This document shows, piece by piece, positions 1 to 11,468 of a stretch of 64,000 bases of DNA. Source of the stretch: Prillingera fragicola (lineage: Eukaryota; Basidiomycota; Tremellomycetes; Trichosporonales; Trichosporonaceae); NCBI GenBank assembly GCA_002335605.1, contig BEDY01000014.1, positions 186,001 to 250,000 on the forward strand. Reading direction: 5' to 3'. The first letter of the stretch is position 1; each line of letters opens with the position of its first letter. A model generated the notes under the pieces. It was not told the origin of the DNA and did no database searches. It saw only the letters and a program-made list of their open reading frames with translations. Both the position numbers and the translations under genes were made by a program.

Positions 1-225
1 GGCCGTGGACTGGGTCGTGAGCATACTCACTTTGCAATAACTCACTGCTGGTTGAACTGTAATCTGTTCTATTAGCTCTGCCTCTCGCGTACCAACTACT
101 CACCATTGGCGTAATTCTGCCTGATGTTCCATCAGACTGCAGGAAGAGTCCCAACGCTGAGAGATCAGGCTGCCCCCGGGAACTGCTTGCCAGTGGCTCC
201 GGTGTCAGTGTCTGATGTGGTCAGC

Positions 226-2691
226 TCAACTACGAACAATTCGACCCACCCTCGGACGCGGCCTTGGCGGCCCGTCCCGCACCCGTTGGGCAGGTCGTGG
301 GACAGTCGGTGGGCTACTAAGGGATGCAATTGTTGCCTCCTCGATAATTCGTGACAGTTTATCGGGGTCATTGGTCTTCATTGCCTGACTAAACATTGAC
401 AGTCCGGTTCGGCGTGAGGCGGCCGATGCGACGTCGCTTAGAGTGCGGCTGGCGTCAGCTTGGTCTTCCATAGCAGACTTACTTGATCTTGCTGCCCACG
501 CTGACATATGATGGAGTGCTCTGGAAGGTTGGATACCGTCCATCCATGGACATCCCGTGCCCGGGTTTGCTAGACTGAGCAGAGTCGACCGGTGTCCGGT
601 TGACAGGGTTGCTCACGCTGCACGTGTGGCCGCGGATACCACCACCATCAAGGGCGCGGTTGACGGAGCCTTCAGCAGGCCAAGAAGGGGGCATGGAGCT
701 GCTGTAGGGTACGGAAAGCCGAGAGGAGCTTCTCAGCGGGTCTGAACGAGAGGCACGCTGTGACGCAGAGCGACCAAGAGCGCGGGATACGTTTGACGGC
801 GTCGGGTTGGCCGGCATGGGGAGGGGCTTATTGGTCCGTGCCACACTGGCGGGGATGGCGTTTGGGCTCAGCAGGGAGGAGGCTCGCGCCAGGTTTTGGG
901 CCCGTGTCACGGACTCTTCTGAAGAGAGGCGGTGTATGCCATCTTTGTCGATACGCTCTAGATACGAGTCCGCATCTGCCTGGCGTGCGCTGCGAGTTGG
1001 CGGGGGAGTTGTTATCCGCGATGGAGGTAGGGGTACATCAGCGTGGTTCCTGACCGACCGAGGAAGAGTCGGTGGTGGGGCTGCTTGTCCCTCAACTGTG
1101 TTGCTATCTGTGTGCGGCAGCGGTTCTGGTTGAGGTACCGAGCCTCGTGGAAGTGCAGGTGTTGGTGGATAGGGCACAACGTCTGGCTGATGGTAGACGG
1201 CTTCTCGCACCATAGGGCCTGCCTTGAATTGCGGTGGCTGCGCATATGGCTGATGTACTGCTGCCTGCCTCGCCAGTGCCGGACCTGCGGCATTCAGAGG
1301 CATCTGCATCCAGCGCTCGGCTTCATCCCAAGCCTGATATATCAGCACAGCGCATCAAACTTTTTTCAACACTACTCACGTCCTGCCTTCCCTCAGCGCG
1401 CCCCTTTTCCAACGCGTCCCGAACTTTGAGCTCGTCAGAGTACATCTGCAGCCGGTGCTTTGCCTCGTCAAACGCCTTGAGGGCTCGCTGCCTGTCTTCT
1501 TCGGTCCTCTTCCCCTCATCACGCGACTTGCGTAAGATTCGAATGGCAGTGTTCAGCTCGGCCTTGTAGTGGCGCATGTCCTTGTCACGCTTCACCGATG
1601 CTGCCTCTACCTGCGCACGCAATAATTTTGCCACAGCGAGGCGGGAACGCAGCAGTCGCACTTCCGCCTGGGCCTGCTCCAGCTTTGCAGTGTTGTGGAG
1701 AGCTTGGCCGGCCGCAGCACGTGCCTCTGCTTCCTGTACCAGCTTTTCCCGCATGGAATACATGTTGGCGCCACTTTGACTCATCAGCACTGAAGAGCAG
1801 AAAAGAGCGCCACACTCACACATTGTTGGCAGTCCAAGTACTCGTCCCACCAAGAGTCTGCGTGTCGCCGAGATCTACTTCCTGCGGCGACGCCACGGTG
1901 ATGCCTTGCGAGTCGTGCCCCAGCGTCGGTTCATACAGAGTGTCACTTTCAGGCGCGGCCTCAAATTCAAGAGGCTGGTCGGCCCCGCCTTCGTCCGAGC
2001 AGACTGTGCCGCCCTCGCCATCGACATTGGTCCCGCCGCGGCGCTTGTCCATCTTTAGAAAGGCTACACTGATCGAGTCATAGGGTGCTAGAGAGGTGAA
2101 GGATGAATAGGGGCCACTGGGGTGGGTACGCTGGGAGGCTGATGGGGATGGAGCACGGGTGGTTGGTTTGGACGGCTTGGTGGGGGGTACATGTACTGGG
2201 TGTGGTGTGGCGGCGAAGTGTCGTGATGAACGCTGGGCAGGAGATACCGTGGCTTCAGATTTGGCGATGTGCTTTTCGAGTTTCTGATTTATGTGTGCGA
2301 GACTGAGAGAGTGTGTGTTAACGACGAGTGTTCAGTTCAATGAGAAAGTAAGGGAAGAGAAGCCAGCGCTGGGGAACAATGCACGACGAGGACAAAGCGC
2401 AGAATCACCCACTGCTCTGCCTCCGGGCGGGCTGATCTGGGGTGAAGCATCATTGGGTACATCTGCTTCTTGCATGCAATGTCACCCGAATTTGCTTTGG
2501 CCCAGCCGTTTGCGAAGCACAAGTGGGAAGGGGATGGATGGGCATCGACGACAACAACAAAGGACTCACTCTGGTCCGGCCAACTTGGTCTTTTGAGATG
2601 TAGACGAACATAGTGGAGCCTTATTGATTGGCAATGGGATGGGAGTGGCAGCAGCGTTGGGCGGTAGCGTCTTTGTCTGTGTCTTGGACAT
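226..2691 (-). CDS. Coiled-coil, Ser/Pro-rich protein of unknown function (5 exons)
   Basis: I do not recognise this gene. The model joins exons 2691-2570, 2302-1820, 1779-1380, 1333-483 and 448-226 and gives about 692 residues. Every junction has a GT donor and AG acceptor and the frame is kept throughout. The start at 2691 (MSKTQTKTLPPN) needs a 267-bp intron ending CTCTCTCAG; a shorter form could start at the ATG at 2052 (MDKRRGG). The middle exon is strongly charged and heptad-like (AEVRLLRSRLAVAKLLRAQ), so it should form a coiled coil. It is followed by a long Pro/Ser/Arg-rich, probably disordered part, and a C-terminal segment rich in charged residues (NDPDKLSRIIEEATIASL). No catalytic motif is visible. 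A cytoskeletal or scaffold role is possible but is a guess. The exon chain is fairly secure; the first exon is less so. Confidence 0.62.
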
Positions 2692-3088
2692 GCTGGGAAT
2701 CCGCCCCCATCCACCATGGGGAGAGGCGTGGTGATGGCTGTAACAGGTGTGACGGTGATCGCGCGGATGAGCAAGTGTGTAACGAGAGATGGACGACGAG
2801 GTGAGGTATGTGTAAGTGGCCGGAAGCCAACGGATGGATGGCTGAGGTCTCCCTCTCGCAGCTCTGATGCCTTGATGAAGACCATACACGTTGCGAGGAC
2901 GCCTTGTCCAAGAGTAGTAGCTGCGAGGAGGTGCAAGACGGCTTGGGCACGCCTCGTCGAGCACAGACCATCAGTACTACGCCACGTCTCTCAATCACAC
3001 GCCTCATCTTCTTAAACACCCTGGACTTACAATCTATCATTTGCACGCCTACATGCATGCCCATGCCTACCAAACACCTCGTAAAAAC
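2692..3088. other. Intergenic, no gene seen
   Basis: About 400 bp between the start of the coiled-coil gene and the 3' end of the agmatinase gene. Open frames exist on both strands but have no coherent protein character. This stretch should hold the promoter of the coiled-coil gene and the agmatinase 3' UTR. Confidence 0.5.
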
Positions 3089-4661
3089 TCACAACTCGTC
3101 ATGCCCAGCGACGGCCGAAAGCTGTCCCAGCTCGGCCTCCAGCGCCTCCATCCCTTCCTTTGCGTCGCCGAGCCACTTTTTGGCCACATCCAGAACGCCC
3201 GCATAGTTCATACCAGGGTTAGCCCCCTGTGCAGCATCGACGAGCGCGTGGACTGATGGTGGGCGTGGGTATCCGGCGTCTCCAGGAGCCGGCACACCGA
3301 GCGGGGTCTTGCGGCCTGCCTCTGCAGCGGCACGCAGCTTCTTGTTCAGCACACCACCCTTGGCGGCTGGTGTGGGCGGTGTCGAGGAGACCATGAGTGC
3401 GAGGAATTCTTGGGCAAGATCCGCTGCCGCCATGGCGGTGAGCTCGGCATTGGTGTCGTATGCTGGTGAGACTTCGACAATGTCTGCGCCGACAATGTTG
3501 AGGCCTACAAGGTTGCGGATGATGCGCTTGACTTCGCGCGTCGTCCAGCCACCCGATTCGGGGGTACCGGCTATAAAAGTCAGCAACGCAGATGACATGG
3601 CACTCACTGCCTGGGGCCATTGAAGGGTCAATGGTGTCAATGTCAAACGACAAGTAGCACGGCGTGTTGCCGATCCGCCTCTTCAGAGCAGCGGCGATAC
3701 CCTCAGGGCCCATGTCCTCAATGTCGTCGGTGGTGAAGACCTGGAAGCCCACAGCCTCATCGTGCAGCAAGTCATCCATCGTCTGCCGTTAGCGTCAGTC
3801 CTGCGTATATGCACTCACGCCCAGACGGGTACGAATGCCAGCATGCGCCGAAGTGGTGTTCGAGATATATCCAAGGTCGTGGGCCTTCCAGAAGAACGTC
3901 CCGTGGGTAACCTTGTGCTGTTCACTGTGCGCGCCACCAAGCTCATGTCCGCTCCAGGTATCCAAATGCGCGTCAAAGTGCAGCACCGAAATCGGGCCGT
4001 ACACGTCGTGGAGCGCGCCAAGAATGGGAAGCACAATGGTGTGGTCCCCACCAAAGGTCAAGATACGGGGGTGCTCCTTGCCGTCCTTGGCGAGATGTGC
4101 GGTGAAGTGTGTGTTGGGCCCGGCAGGACGCGCCAGCAAGGTCGCATACGCCGTCTGCATCTCGTCAATCGCCAGTGCCGGGTCGTAGGGTGAGATTGGC
4201 ACGTCGTCGCAGTCCATCTGACGTTAGCCCGGCTCGTCGTTGTGAGCTCACGATGTGCAGACCCTTCTCCTGGATGGTGCTGAACCCCCAGGGAATAAGC
4301 CACGACCTCGTAGGTCCCATGCGTCTGGATCCTGTCCGGATGGCATGCGGCCCGAATCGTGCTCCGGGGCGATAGCTTACAGTCGTCTGGCCGTCAGGTG
4401 CTGTGAGGGATCAAAGCTTACATCAAAGGGCATACCGAGGACAGCCAAGTCGAAGCCGCGGCCAGGCTGATTCAGACACTTGGCATGGGGGAGCCGCGCA
4501 AAGCCTGCGATGCCGCTGAACGGCAGGTCGGGGGTGTTGGCGTACTTGGCCTCTGGGTTGTTAGTTGAGCTCGGAGTGTGAGGCGTACCCCATGACTCTT
4601 GTTCGGCTTGGGCAAAGGGCACGAGGGTTAGAAGGGCGGAGAGGAGGGCGGTCAGTTTCAT
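3089..4661 (-). CDS. Agmatinase/arginase-family ureohydrolase, secretory, ends in HDEL
   Basis: Binuclear-manganese ureohydrolase of about 464 residues in six exons, expected to hydrolyse a guanidino compound such as agmatine to an amine plus urea. All metal-ligand motifs are present: FGGDHT, HFDAHLD and SFDIDTIDP. The agmatinase signature [12 protein letters not shown] follows directly. The start at 4661 is preferred to an in-frame ATG at 4730 because it opens a signal peptide ([19 protein letters not shown]). The protein ends GHDEL, an ER-retrieval tetrapeptide. Short introns lie near 4387-4421, 4215-4250, 3785-3820 and 3570-3605. A 36-bp, frame-neutral intron with a CTAAC branch site probably interrupts the first exon just after ESWG and would remove 12 residues. 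The last codons overlap a donor-like GTGAGT, but I see no matching acceptor. Substrate is inferred from the family only. Confidence 0.88.
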
Positions 4662-5223
4662 GGATGAGTGAGACGCTGAGGGCGATGAAGGCAATGAGGA
4701 GGCGGCTTCTTGAGCTAATCTCGGGCTCACGACTCAAGGTGAGATGTGGGCGGTCATGTGAGAGGAGACGACTAATTCAGCCTGATCGGGTTTATCCGAC
4801 AGGCCACCAGCTCGGCCCGCTCAACTAACACGGCCAACGCGCTGCAGTACCATAAAGCAGCATTATGACATGGTCAGCATGCATTCCTACCACTGCATGC
4901 TACCATTGGGCCTGTTCATGTCTAATTACGCGGCACCCACACGCGCCAGACAAGGAACGAACCCCCCGCACTGTATTGTACATCAACTGCGATAACAGCA
5001 ATCAATGTCGTGTAGTTTTTTGATAAGGTCGGCACTCAAAAGTTGGCCGGACCTTGGGCAGGGTGGAGGTCGAGTCAAGCGAGTCGAGACCAAGATAGAC
5101 TCCGATGCCCAGCAGCTGCTCATTCTTGGTAACGTTGACCTTGACATCTTGCAATAACCACTCACCCACCACCACGCCTGGGATCTGACCATCATCCACT
5201 CACCTTGTGTCTTTCAGACAGCA
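4662..5223. promoter_or_regulatory. Divergent promoter region, agmatinase / GNAT
   Basis: A 562-bp spacer between two divergently transcribed genes. It must carry both promoters. I see no distinctive motif. A CTTTCAG just before the GNAT ATG could be the acceptor of a 5' UTR intron. Confidence 0.4.
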
Positions 5224-6088
5224 ATGACCACCTCCACTCGACCCGACTGGGACTCGCCAGAGTACAAAAAGGCAGTCGCGACATGCCTCCGCTGGGATGA
5301 GGAGCGCAACGAGCCCTACCTCCAGCTTCCCTCGCATCCGGATCTGCGTATCACGCCGTTTCGCGAGGGCATTGAGGATGAGATAGTCAGTTGGCACAGA
5401 CACGCGGTGGTCAACAGAGGCTGACTTTTAGGTAACGCTGTTCAACCACCCCGTCATCGGCGTCCGCCTCTACACTCTCCCTTACCCGTAAGTCCGTTAA
5501 TGGAGGCTTGATCTGACCTTCAGAATGAGCAAGCAGTATGCCGACGACTGGGTCGCCAAGGATATTCCCAAGTGGAGGTCCATCTGCGCCGACATCAAGG
5601 CATCCACCACCCTCCCCACATCCGACTTCCCCACTACCCCGCTCACACCAACGCCCGGCTCGGCCCCGATCAACGGCATGCCGTTCAAGTCGATCCGCTC
5701 CGTGTCAACAGGAAAGATCGTCGGCGACTGCATGCTGGGCGTTAGCAAGGAGGTCCCCTCGGGCGAGCCGATGACAGAGGAGGAAGCCCTCGCCAAGCCC
5801 CGCGCGGAACAAAAGTGGGAGCTCGGCTACGTCCTCGATCCCGCCGCGCACGGCAGGGGTGTCATGGCCGAGGCCATTGCGTGCATCCTCGAGGGCTTTG
5901 CAAAGCCGTTCATCCGCCCTGGGGCTATTGCGGCGTGGGTCGCGGTCGACAATGCGGGGAGCACGAAGGTTGTGCTCAAGAATGGCCTCGTCAAGCTCTT
6001 TGAAGAGGACTCAAAGTGGCCAGAGGAAAAGGGAGGGGGTATCCAGCGCGCGGCATACTTTGAGAGGAAATTGTTGCAAGAGCCATGA
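5224..6088 (+). CDS. GNAT-family N-acetyltransferase
   Basis: Predicted acetyl-CoA-dependent acetyltransferase of about 267 residues in three exons. Exon 1 starts MTTSTRPDWDSPEYKKA; introns lie at about 5386-5431 and 5490-5523, the second with a CTGACCTTCAG end. The fold signature is GYVLDPAAHGRGVMAEAI, where HGRGVM is the acetyl-CoA pyrophosphate-binding loop. It is followed by AWVAVDNAGSTKVVLKNG, the usual 'N..S..v..K.G' helix of RimJ/RimL-like GNATs. A loop rich in Pro and Thr (TTPLTPTPGSAP) is inserted before the core and is probably disordered. The acceptor substrate cannot be told from sequence. No signal or membrane segment is seen, so a cytosolic enzyme is likely. Confidence 0.85.
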
Positions 6089-6850
6089 GTCGGCAAAGGC
6101 AGTCGCATATACAGGCAGTGTAGCTGCCGATCCTATACCACAAGATAACTGCAGTAGACACACGGACATGGATACATGAGCACACCCACCGCCTTGAGCC
6201 ACATCACGAACGCCGTTGCCGCCGGCCCGGCACGGACTCCGGCACCGGCTAAGCCGCAGGGCAAGCAGAACATTCAAGGGCTGCATGTATTTAGCGTCAC
6301 CACCCAGGGTGGCAGCGACGCCAACGCGCCCTGGCATGTCCGCTCCGCTTGCCACAGCCCAAACCTTGTCCGCGCCGTTGCGGCCGTGCCGGCGTTCGCG
6401 GCGATGCTGCCGTGGGATACGCGGGTTGGCGGAATGTGCTGCGGTGTGCCTGCTGGGCCAGTGGCAGTGGCAGCACGAGGGTGGCGCTGGACTGGGCGGG
6501 GTGACGACGGTGAGGGACAGGTTGTGGCGGCGCCACGGCGTCGATGGCCTCTCTGAGTTGGCGGCGCCGTCGGCGCCTAAAGAGGTGATTTTGCGACACG
6601 ATGCGGCCGACAGCGCGAGAGGTCAGTTTTGGCACGAGTGTGGCAGTAGTGTGGTATGGAATACATGATGTACGGTCTATGGAATGGTTGTCGCGCCGAC
6701 ACGGCTGCTGAGGAATGGTCTAATGTGCGCCGCCTGCGCTCGATGCTGAGAAATGGTAACTAGTGTGCACTGCTGTTGTCGTAACGTGGATGCCCATGGG
6801 CCAGTGTTGATGTGTCTAATATTATCGCCTTTATAGTTGTCGCGCGGTGC
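6089..6850. other. Intergenic, no convincing gene
   Basis: Spacer between the 3' ends of two convergent genes. Frames are open on both strands over 6176-6660 because of high GC, but their translations are Arg/Pro/Ala-rich with no domain and no consistent splice sites. Confidence 0.45.
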
Positions 6851-8141
6851 TTATGCCCAGCGGCCGAGGAGCGCCATGATGCCCGCGCCGAGACTCATGC
6901 ACACAAACGCGTAGGCGAGCTTGCCGTTGCTGCTCTTCATCATGCGGGGGTTGAGCAGGATCTCGTGGGCGAGCAGCTCGACGAGACCGGTGTAGAGCAG
7001 GATGCCTGCCGAAAAGGCGTCGAGAACGCCAGAGACAGCCGTAGCCGTGGCACCGTTGCCGTTGTAGGTCTCGCGAACGCCTAGGCCAACAGCGATGCCG
7101 ACGGGGGTGCAGATGGAGTAGAGAAGGGCCGCAGCGTAGCGTGCCCATCCGAGGTGGCGGGGGACACGGAGACCCGCGAGACGCGAGCCAAGACCGAGGC
7201 CCTCAAACATCTGGTGGAAGATGATGACAATGAAGAGAACGATAAACTCGTCGGAAACGGCGAGGGTCAGGCCGATGATGATCGAGTGGAGAATGACACC
7301 AAACTCGAGAACACCAACGGCAATGAGCTGGGCAGCGGCCTCGGCCCTGTTGGGCTCTGCAAAGTCGGAGCTGTCGTCGGACAGCGACTCAATATCCTTG
7401 GGCTTCTCGTTGGCAGCCCGAGGGTGGGTGTGACTGTGGGCAGTGCCTTCCGATGATCCGACAAGCTCGTCGTTGGCGGTCGCCCGGGGAATGGCACTGG
7501 GGTGCACGTGTCCGGGGTGCTCGAGCCCTGTAGTGTTGACGTCAAGCGGGGCATCGTGCTGGTGCGAGTGGGCGTGCGCGTCCGTCTCGTCGTGAACGTG
7601 GGAAGAGTACTCGACGCCGAGCTCCATAAGCTTTGCGGTTCCGATACGGTACGCAGCGACCTCGGCAAAGAACATGGCGAACACTGCAATCAATGCAATG
7701 GCCGGTGCCCAACTGTAGTCTCCCCACGCGCCCTTGAGACACTCTGAGCCCAGGGACTCGAAAGCGGGAGCCATGAGGTGGATAAAGGCGGTTGCGATAA
7801 TGACACCCGAGCCAAAGTACTTCGCAAAACTGGATATCCGTCAGTAAACGCACAGACCCTTGAATCGGCGCCGAGCTCCGACGCCGTGACGGTAGCTGCG
7901 GCGATTCATCCCGCACGAACAATACTCACTCAAAGAACGGCCGGGGCACTATGCTGCTCTGTCGGAGCACAATTGGGAGGATGGTGCCAATGACACTCGT
8001 AACGAGGATGATGAAGATGGCAGCGATGCGCAGTCCCCAGTGCGTCTGCGAGAAGCTGGCGGCACATGGGTCCTCGACTTCCTCGCCGGTGACTTCAACA
8101 TCGCGCTTGATGACGCTGAGGAGAATGGGGAGGGCACTCAT
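6851..8141 (-). CDS. ZIP-family zinc (iron) transporter
   Basis: Plasma-membrane divalent metal importer of the Zrt1/Zrt2 type, about 396 residues, two exons. Exon 1 (8141-7930) starts MSALPILLSVIKRDVEV and carries the first membrane segment. A 100-bp intron (7830-7929) ends CTGACGGATATCCAG and splices into KYFGSGVIIATAFIHL. The cytoplasmic loop between segments III and IV is His-rich (HVHDETDAHAHSHQHD, later HSHTH), as expected for metal sensing or delivery. The two conserved helices of the family are clear: LHSIIIGLTLAV (segment IV) and IFHQMFEGLGLGSRLAG (segment V), which supply the metal ligands. Three more hydrophobic segments follow. It is most likely induced by zinc limitation, as in yeasts, though no Zap1-like site was confirmed. 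A TATATATA lies about 120 bp upstream of the ATG. Confidence 0.93.
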
Positions 8142-9103
8142 TGTTGGAATGGTGGAACGGTGGTTACACTCGGCTGGTGGGCAGGTGCCTCGTTCGGAAG
8201 GGTGCCACGGATGGTGTTGGGGATGGTCGCTGTGATGGCTCTAGTCGGGATGGATGCCGCGTGCTATATATACAACGCGAGCGTGGTCAGACGACCTGGA
8301 AGCAGTGGCCTGTCAAAGGTGGAACTGGTGGTGATGGCGAGGAGTGAATGAGTGTAAGACGAGGGTTGAGCAAGACAGAGGACCGGTCGGGGACACTTGG
8401 ATGGAGAGGAATGATGAAAATGAGGACCCGACCGGTCAAGGGGTCGGTGCTAATCGTGGTCCTTTCCAAGACTTTGTCAGCCAATCACACCATGGCATTT
8501 CCTCTCCCTCCTCTCTCCTCGGCATCCACTCTCCTCTCCACTTTGCAATGTTCATGCTACGTGCTCGGAGAGGTCGGGTCGACCAGTGCCTCGTTCTCAC
8601 CGAGTGTAAAAATAACACGCCAGAGGACAAGTTACTGGTGCGACTGGAGTGATTACGCGATTACGACGAACACCACAAAGGTACTCGCACTAATTAATCG
8701 TCTCCAAACACGCGTTGCTGCTCGTTCCACTGACTGCTCGGGTACACTACCATATGCCTCGCAAAAAGTATCTCTCTCTCTACACTCGGCCGCAACATCG
8801 ACCCGCGTCCGACATCCTCCTGGCCTAGGTTGCTTGTGTGTCCGTTAAGTCCGCAGCGGTGCAGTATGTACCTCGTTCCTGTTGGACGATTCAAAACGAA
8901 AGCAGTTATCCAGACAGACTATGGTGGTACAGGAGATAAAAGTATGGAAATGCCAGGAACGATGGGTGGTTAATTTTCTTTTTATGTGCAGTTCAACTCG
9001 ACCGACCTGGCCACAGAGGCGGGGTCGGTAGAGCTCGGGAAGAACAGGAGTCTGCGATCTGCGCGTCTGCACGACATTGTAATGCCAGATGTGGTCTGTT
9101 TTT
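8142..9103. other. Intergenic; ZIP promoter with TATA-like element
   Basis: About 960 bp without a convincing gene. A TATATATA near 8263-8271 sits about 120 bp upstream of the ZIP start on the minus strand. Frames between 8344 and 8848 show no domain or splice pattern. The right end should hold the 3' UTR of the next gene. Confidence 0.5.
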
Positions 9104-11468
9104 TCACTTGTGCGACAGACGCTCCTCGAGGGCGCGAATGCGGTCGCGCAAATCATCCACCTCGCGACGCTCCGAGCTACCGGCACGGTCGACCTCGTAC
9201 CGGACCATCTCCTTGAGAGAGTCGGCGCTCTGCTGAAGGCTGGCGAGAAGACCGCTCGCCTGGGCGGCAGTCGTCTTGAACTCGTTCGTAGCCTGCATCT
9301 GGCTCGCGTACGACTGTTCTGAGCGGTGGATCATGTCCTGCAGCTGGTAGCGCAGGCCGTCAACCGACGACAGCATGTCGTACAGCTGACTGAAAGGCGC
9401 AAGGAACTGCTCGCGCATGTGGTTGGGAGGCGATGGCGACATGGAGTAGCCGTTTGCGCGGCGGTGACCGCCGTTGGACGGACGAGTCGCCGACTGGGGA
9501 CCCAGGCCGTGCGGTGAAGGAGGGTAGAGATTGCTCGGGTGCGCAGAGTTGGGGTGCTGCAGAGACGGCACCGAGAAGGTGCGACGATCGGCAGTGCCAG
9601 GTTGCGGGGGTGGGGGCTGGCGGCCAGACCTTGGTCCAAGGTCGGGTGGGTACCGGCCGTCAGCTGCACGCGAGGAAGGTGGACCGCCGCCGAGGCTGCT
9701 CCGGTGCGGAGCCTGCTGAGCCTGCTGCTGAGCCTGATAGTACGGCTGCTGCTGTTGCGCAAAGTCGCCACCCTCTGGCCGAGCACTGCGTGGGTGTGAC
9801 ATGGCAGTGCGCGGGTCGGGCATGTGATGCGCAGTGTGCGGGTGGCTCGGGTAGTGAAGAGGAGGAAGATGGTGCTGAGGCATGGCAGTTTGTGAGCCCG
9901 ACGGAGGCTCACGAGGAGACTGCTGTTGAGACGCCAGCCCCTGGTTGAGAGGCGCAGACTTGGAACCTGGCACAACATCCTTCTCGCCAGCCGAAGTCAC
10001 GATGCTCATACGCTCCACCTTCTCTCGTGTCCTCTCACGACGAGCACCGACACTGCGCTTCTCCGAGTCCTTTGGTGTCCACCCCTTGAAGGTGAGCTCG
10101 CGGGGCGTCGTCGGCTGGCTCGCAGCCATCTCCTTGCGCCTCTGTGCGATAAGAGCCTGCTGCTGCTCCTTGATGCTTATCGTGTCGCGGACCTGTCGTC
10201 AGCGGCCGGTTTAGACGTTTCAACTCACGGTCTTCAGCTGGTCCTCGTCAATCGACTTGAAGTCAAAGCCCATTACAACAGGGGAAGGAATCGCGCGCTC
10301 GTTGCCATCGTCGCGCCTTGCCTCACGTGAAGCAGCAAACCCGATGGGCTTGATAGGTGCAAGACCCAGAGCGCGGCTCTTGTGCCCCGAAGCCTGGTCA
10401 GCAGGCGGAGAGGGTCCGGACGCAGACACCTTGGCAGGCGAGTCCTCGTGGCGGCTGCCGCGAGAAACTCGGCTTCGCTTCTCAGGACGGAGCTCGTCGT
10501 CGGCTCTGAGTGTTGAAACGTATCGGAAGTAATGTATAACAGGACGAGATGAGGGATTGAGTCAGCCAACGTCTCGGAATGGGGTTATCATCGCAGGCAG
10601 AGATTGGCAGCCAACAGCCGGTCCAAATGATGGACAGGTGGAATGTGCCCATGAGACTGGGCGCCTGGTCCAACATCCCCGTGCTCTCACACATCACCAT
10701 ATCCCGGTTACTCACCCATCATCGCGCTCGCGGCCCTTGCCCTTTCGACGGTCGTCGCGCTCGTCACTGGAGCCGGCAGCTCCGGCTTCCCCGCCACGTC
10801 CTGCAGCAGAAGGGGACCGACTGGGAGCGGGGGGCGTTGCGTTGGGAGGAGGATCGCGCAAAGAAGAGGTACTGTAAGGCGAAATGGGAGAGTTTCCAGC
10901 GACGGGCAGGGCGAAGCGACCAAATGTATCGCGTGTTTGAGGGGATATCGGTGAATAGTTGGAGGTCGAGGTTGAGAGCGGGAGGCGAGGCGAAGGTGCG
11001 GCATAAGAGGGCATGGGGTCAAGTGGGGGATGGTGGCGACGACAGTGTGAAAGGAGAAAGGGATCGAGGACGAATCGCAGAGGCAGCGGTGCGACAGTTG
11101 AGGGCGGAGGATGACGATGACAATGAGAAGACAAAGTTGCGTGTAAAGTGTAAAAGGCAGAGAGGGTCGTATCAGCTTCCATTCAACTCGGGGCTTTGTT
11201 GCTGCTGCACAGCTGTTGGGACACACGAGGAACCACTGCACACGCTGCTGCACGCTCCGCCTTCCTCGTGCGTCCATCCCCTTGTGCGCTGTAGTGCGCT
11301 CCCCCTGTAGTATCATACAAGGGGAGTGTCTGAGGCTCAAGACACGCAGCACAGAACAGCTGGAAGCGGGTGCGATAGAACGAGGGAGGGATTCTACCTT
11401 CTGGGTACTCACGGGTGCATGGCCGACTGGTAGTCAAAGCGGCTGCGCGCTGGGCTGATGGCAGTCAT
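9104..11468 (-). CDS. Pro/Gln-rich protein with C-terminal coiled coil, possible alternative first exons
   Basis: Unrecognised protein of about 525 residues. The model uses exons 11468-11413 (MTAISPARSRFDYQSAMHP), 10871-10716, 10505-10229 and 10192-9104; phases agree at all three junctions. A second start at 11014 (MPSYAAPSPRLP) lies inside the 541-bp first intron, reads in frame into exon 2 and is preceded by a pyrimidine-rich tract, so it could be an alternative promoter. Downstream, a short ordered block (FDFKSIDEDQLKTVRDTIS) leads to a basic helix (KEQQQALIAQRRKE). Then comes a long Pro/Gln/His-rich region with Gln runs. The last 110 residues are a clear coiled coil (EVDDLRDRIRALEERLSHK). 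A nuclear regulatory or scaffold role is conceivable but unsupported. Exons 3 and 4 are firm; the N-terminus is uncertain. Confidence 0.68.

Noticed and set aside
2337..2936. 199-codon minus-strand frame upstream of the first gene
   Set aside because: It overlaps the exon and intron of the coiled-coil gene in another frame and lacks protein-like character.
6176..6668. Overlapping frames on both strands in the GNAT-ZIP spacer
   Set aside because: GC-driven open frames, Arg/Ala/Pro-rich, mutually incompatible, with no splice support.
10579..11310. 243-codon plus-strand frame
   Set aside because: It is antisense to exons and the first intron of the Pro/Gln-rich gene and has no homology-like pattern.
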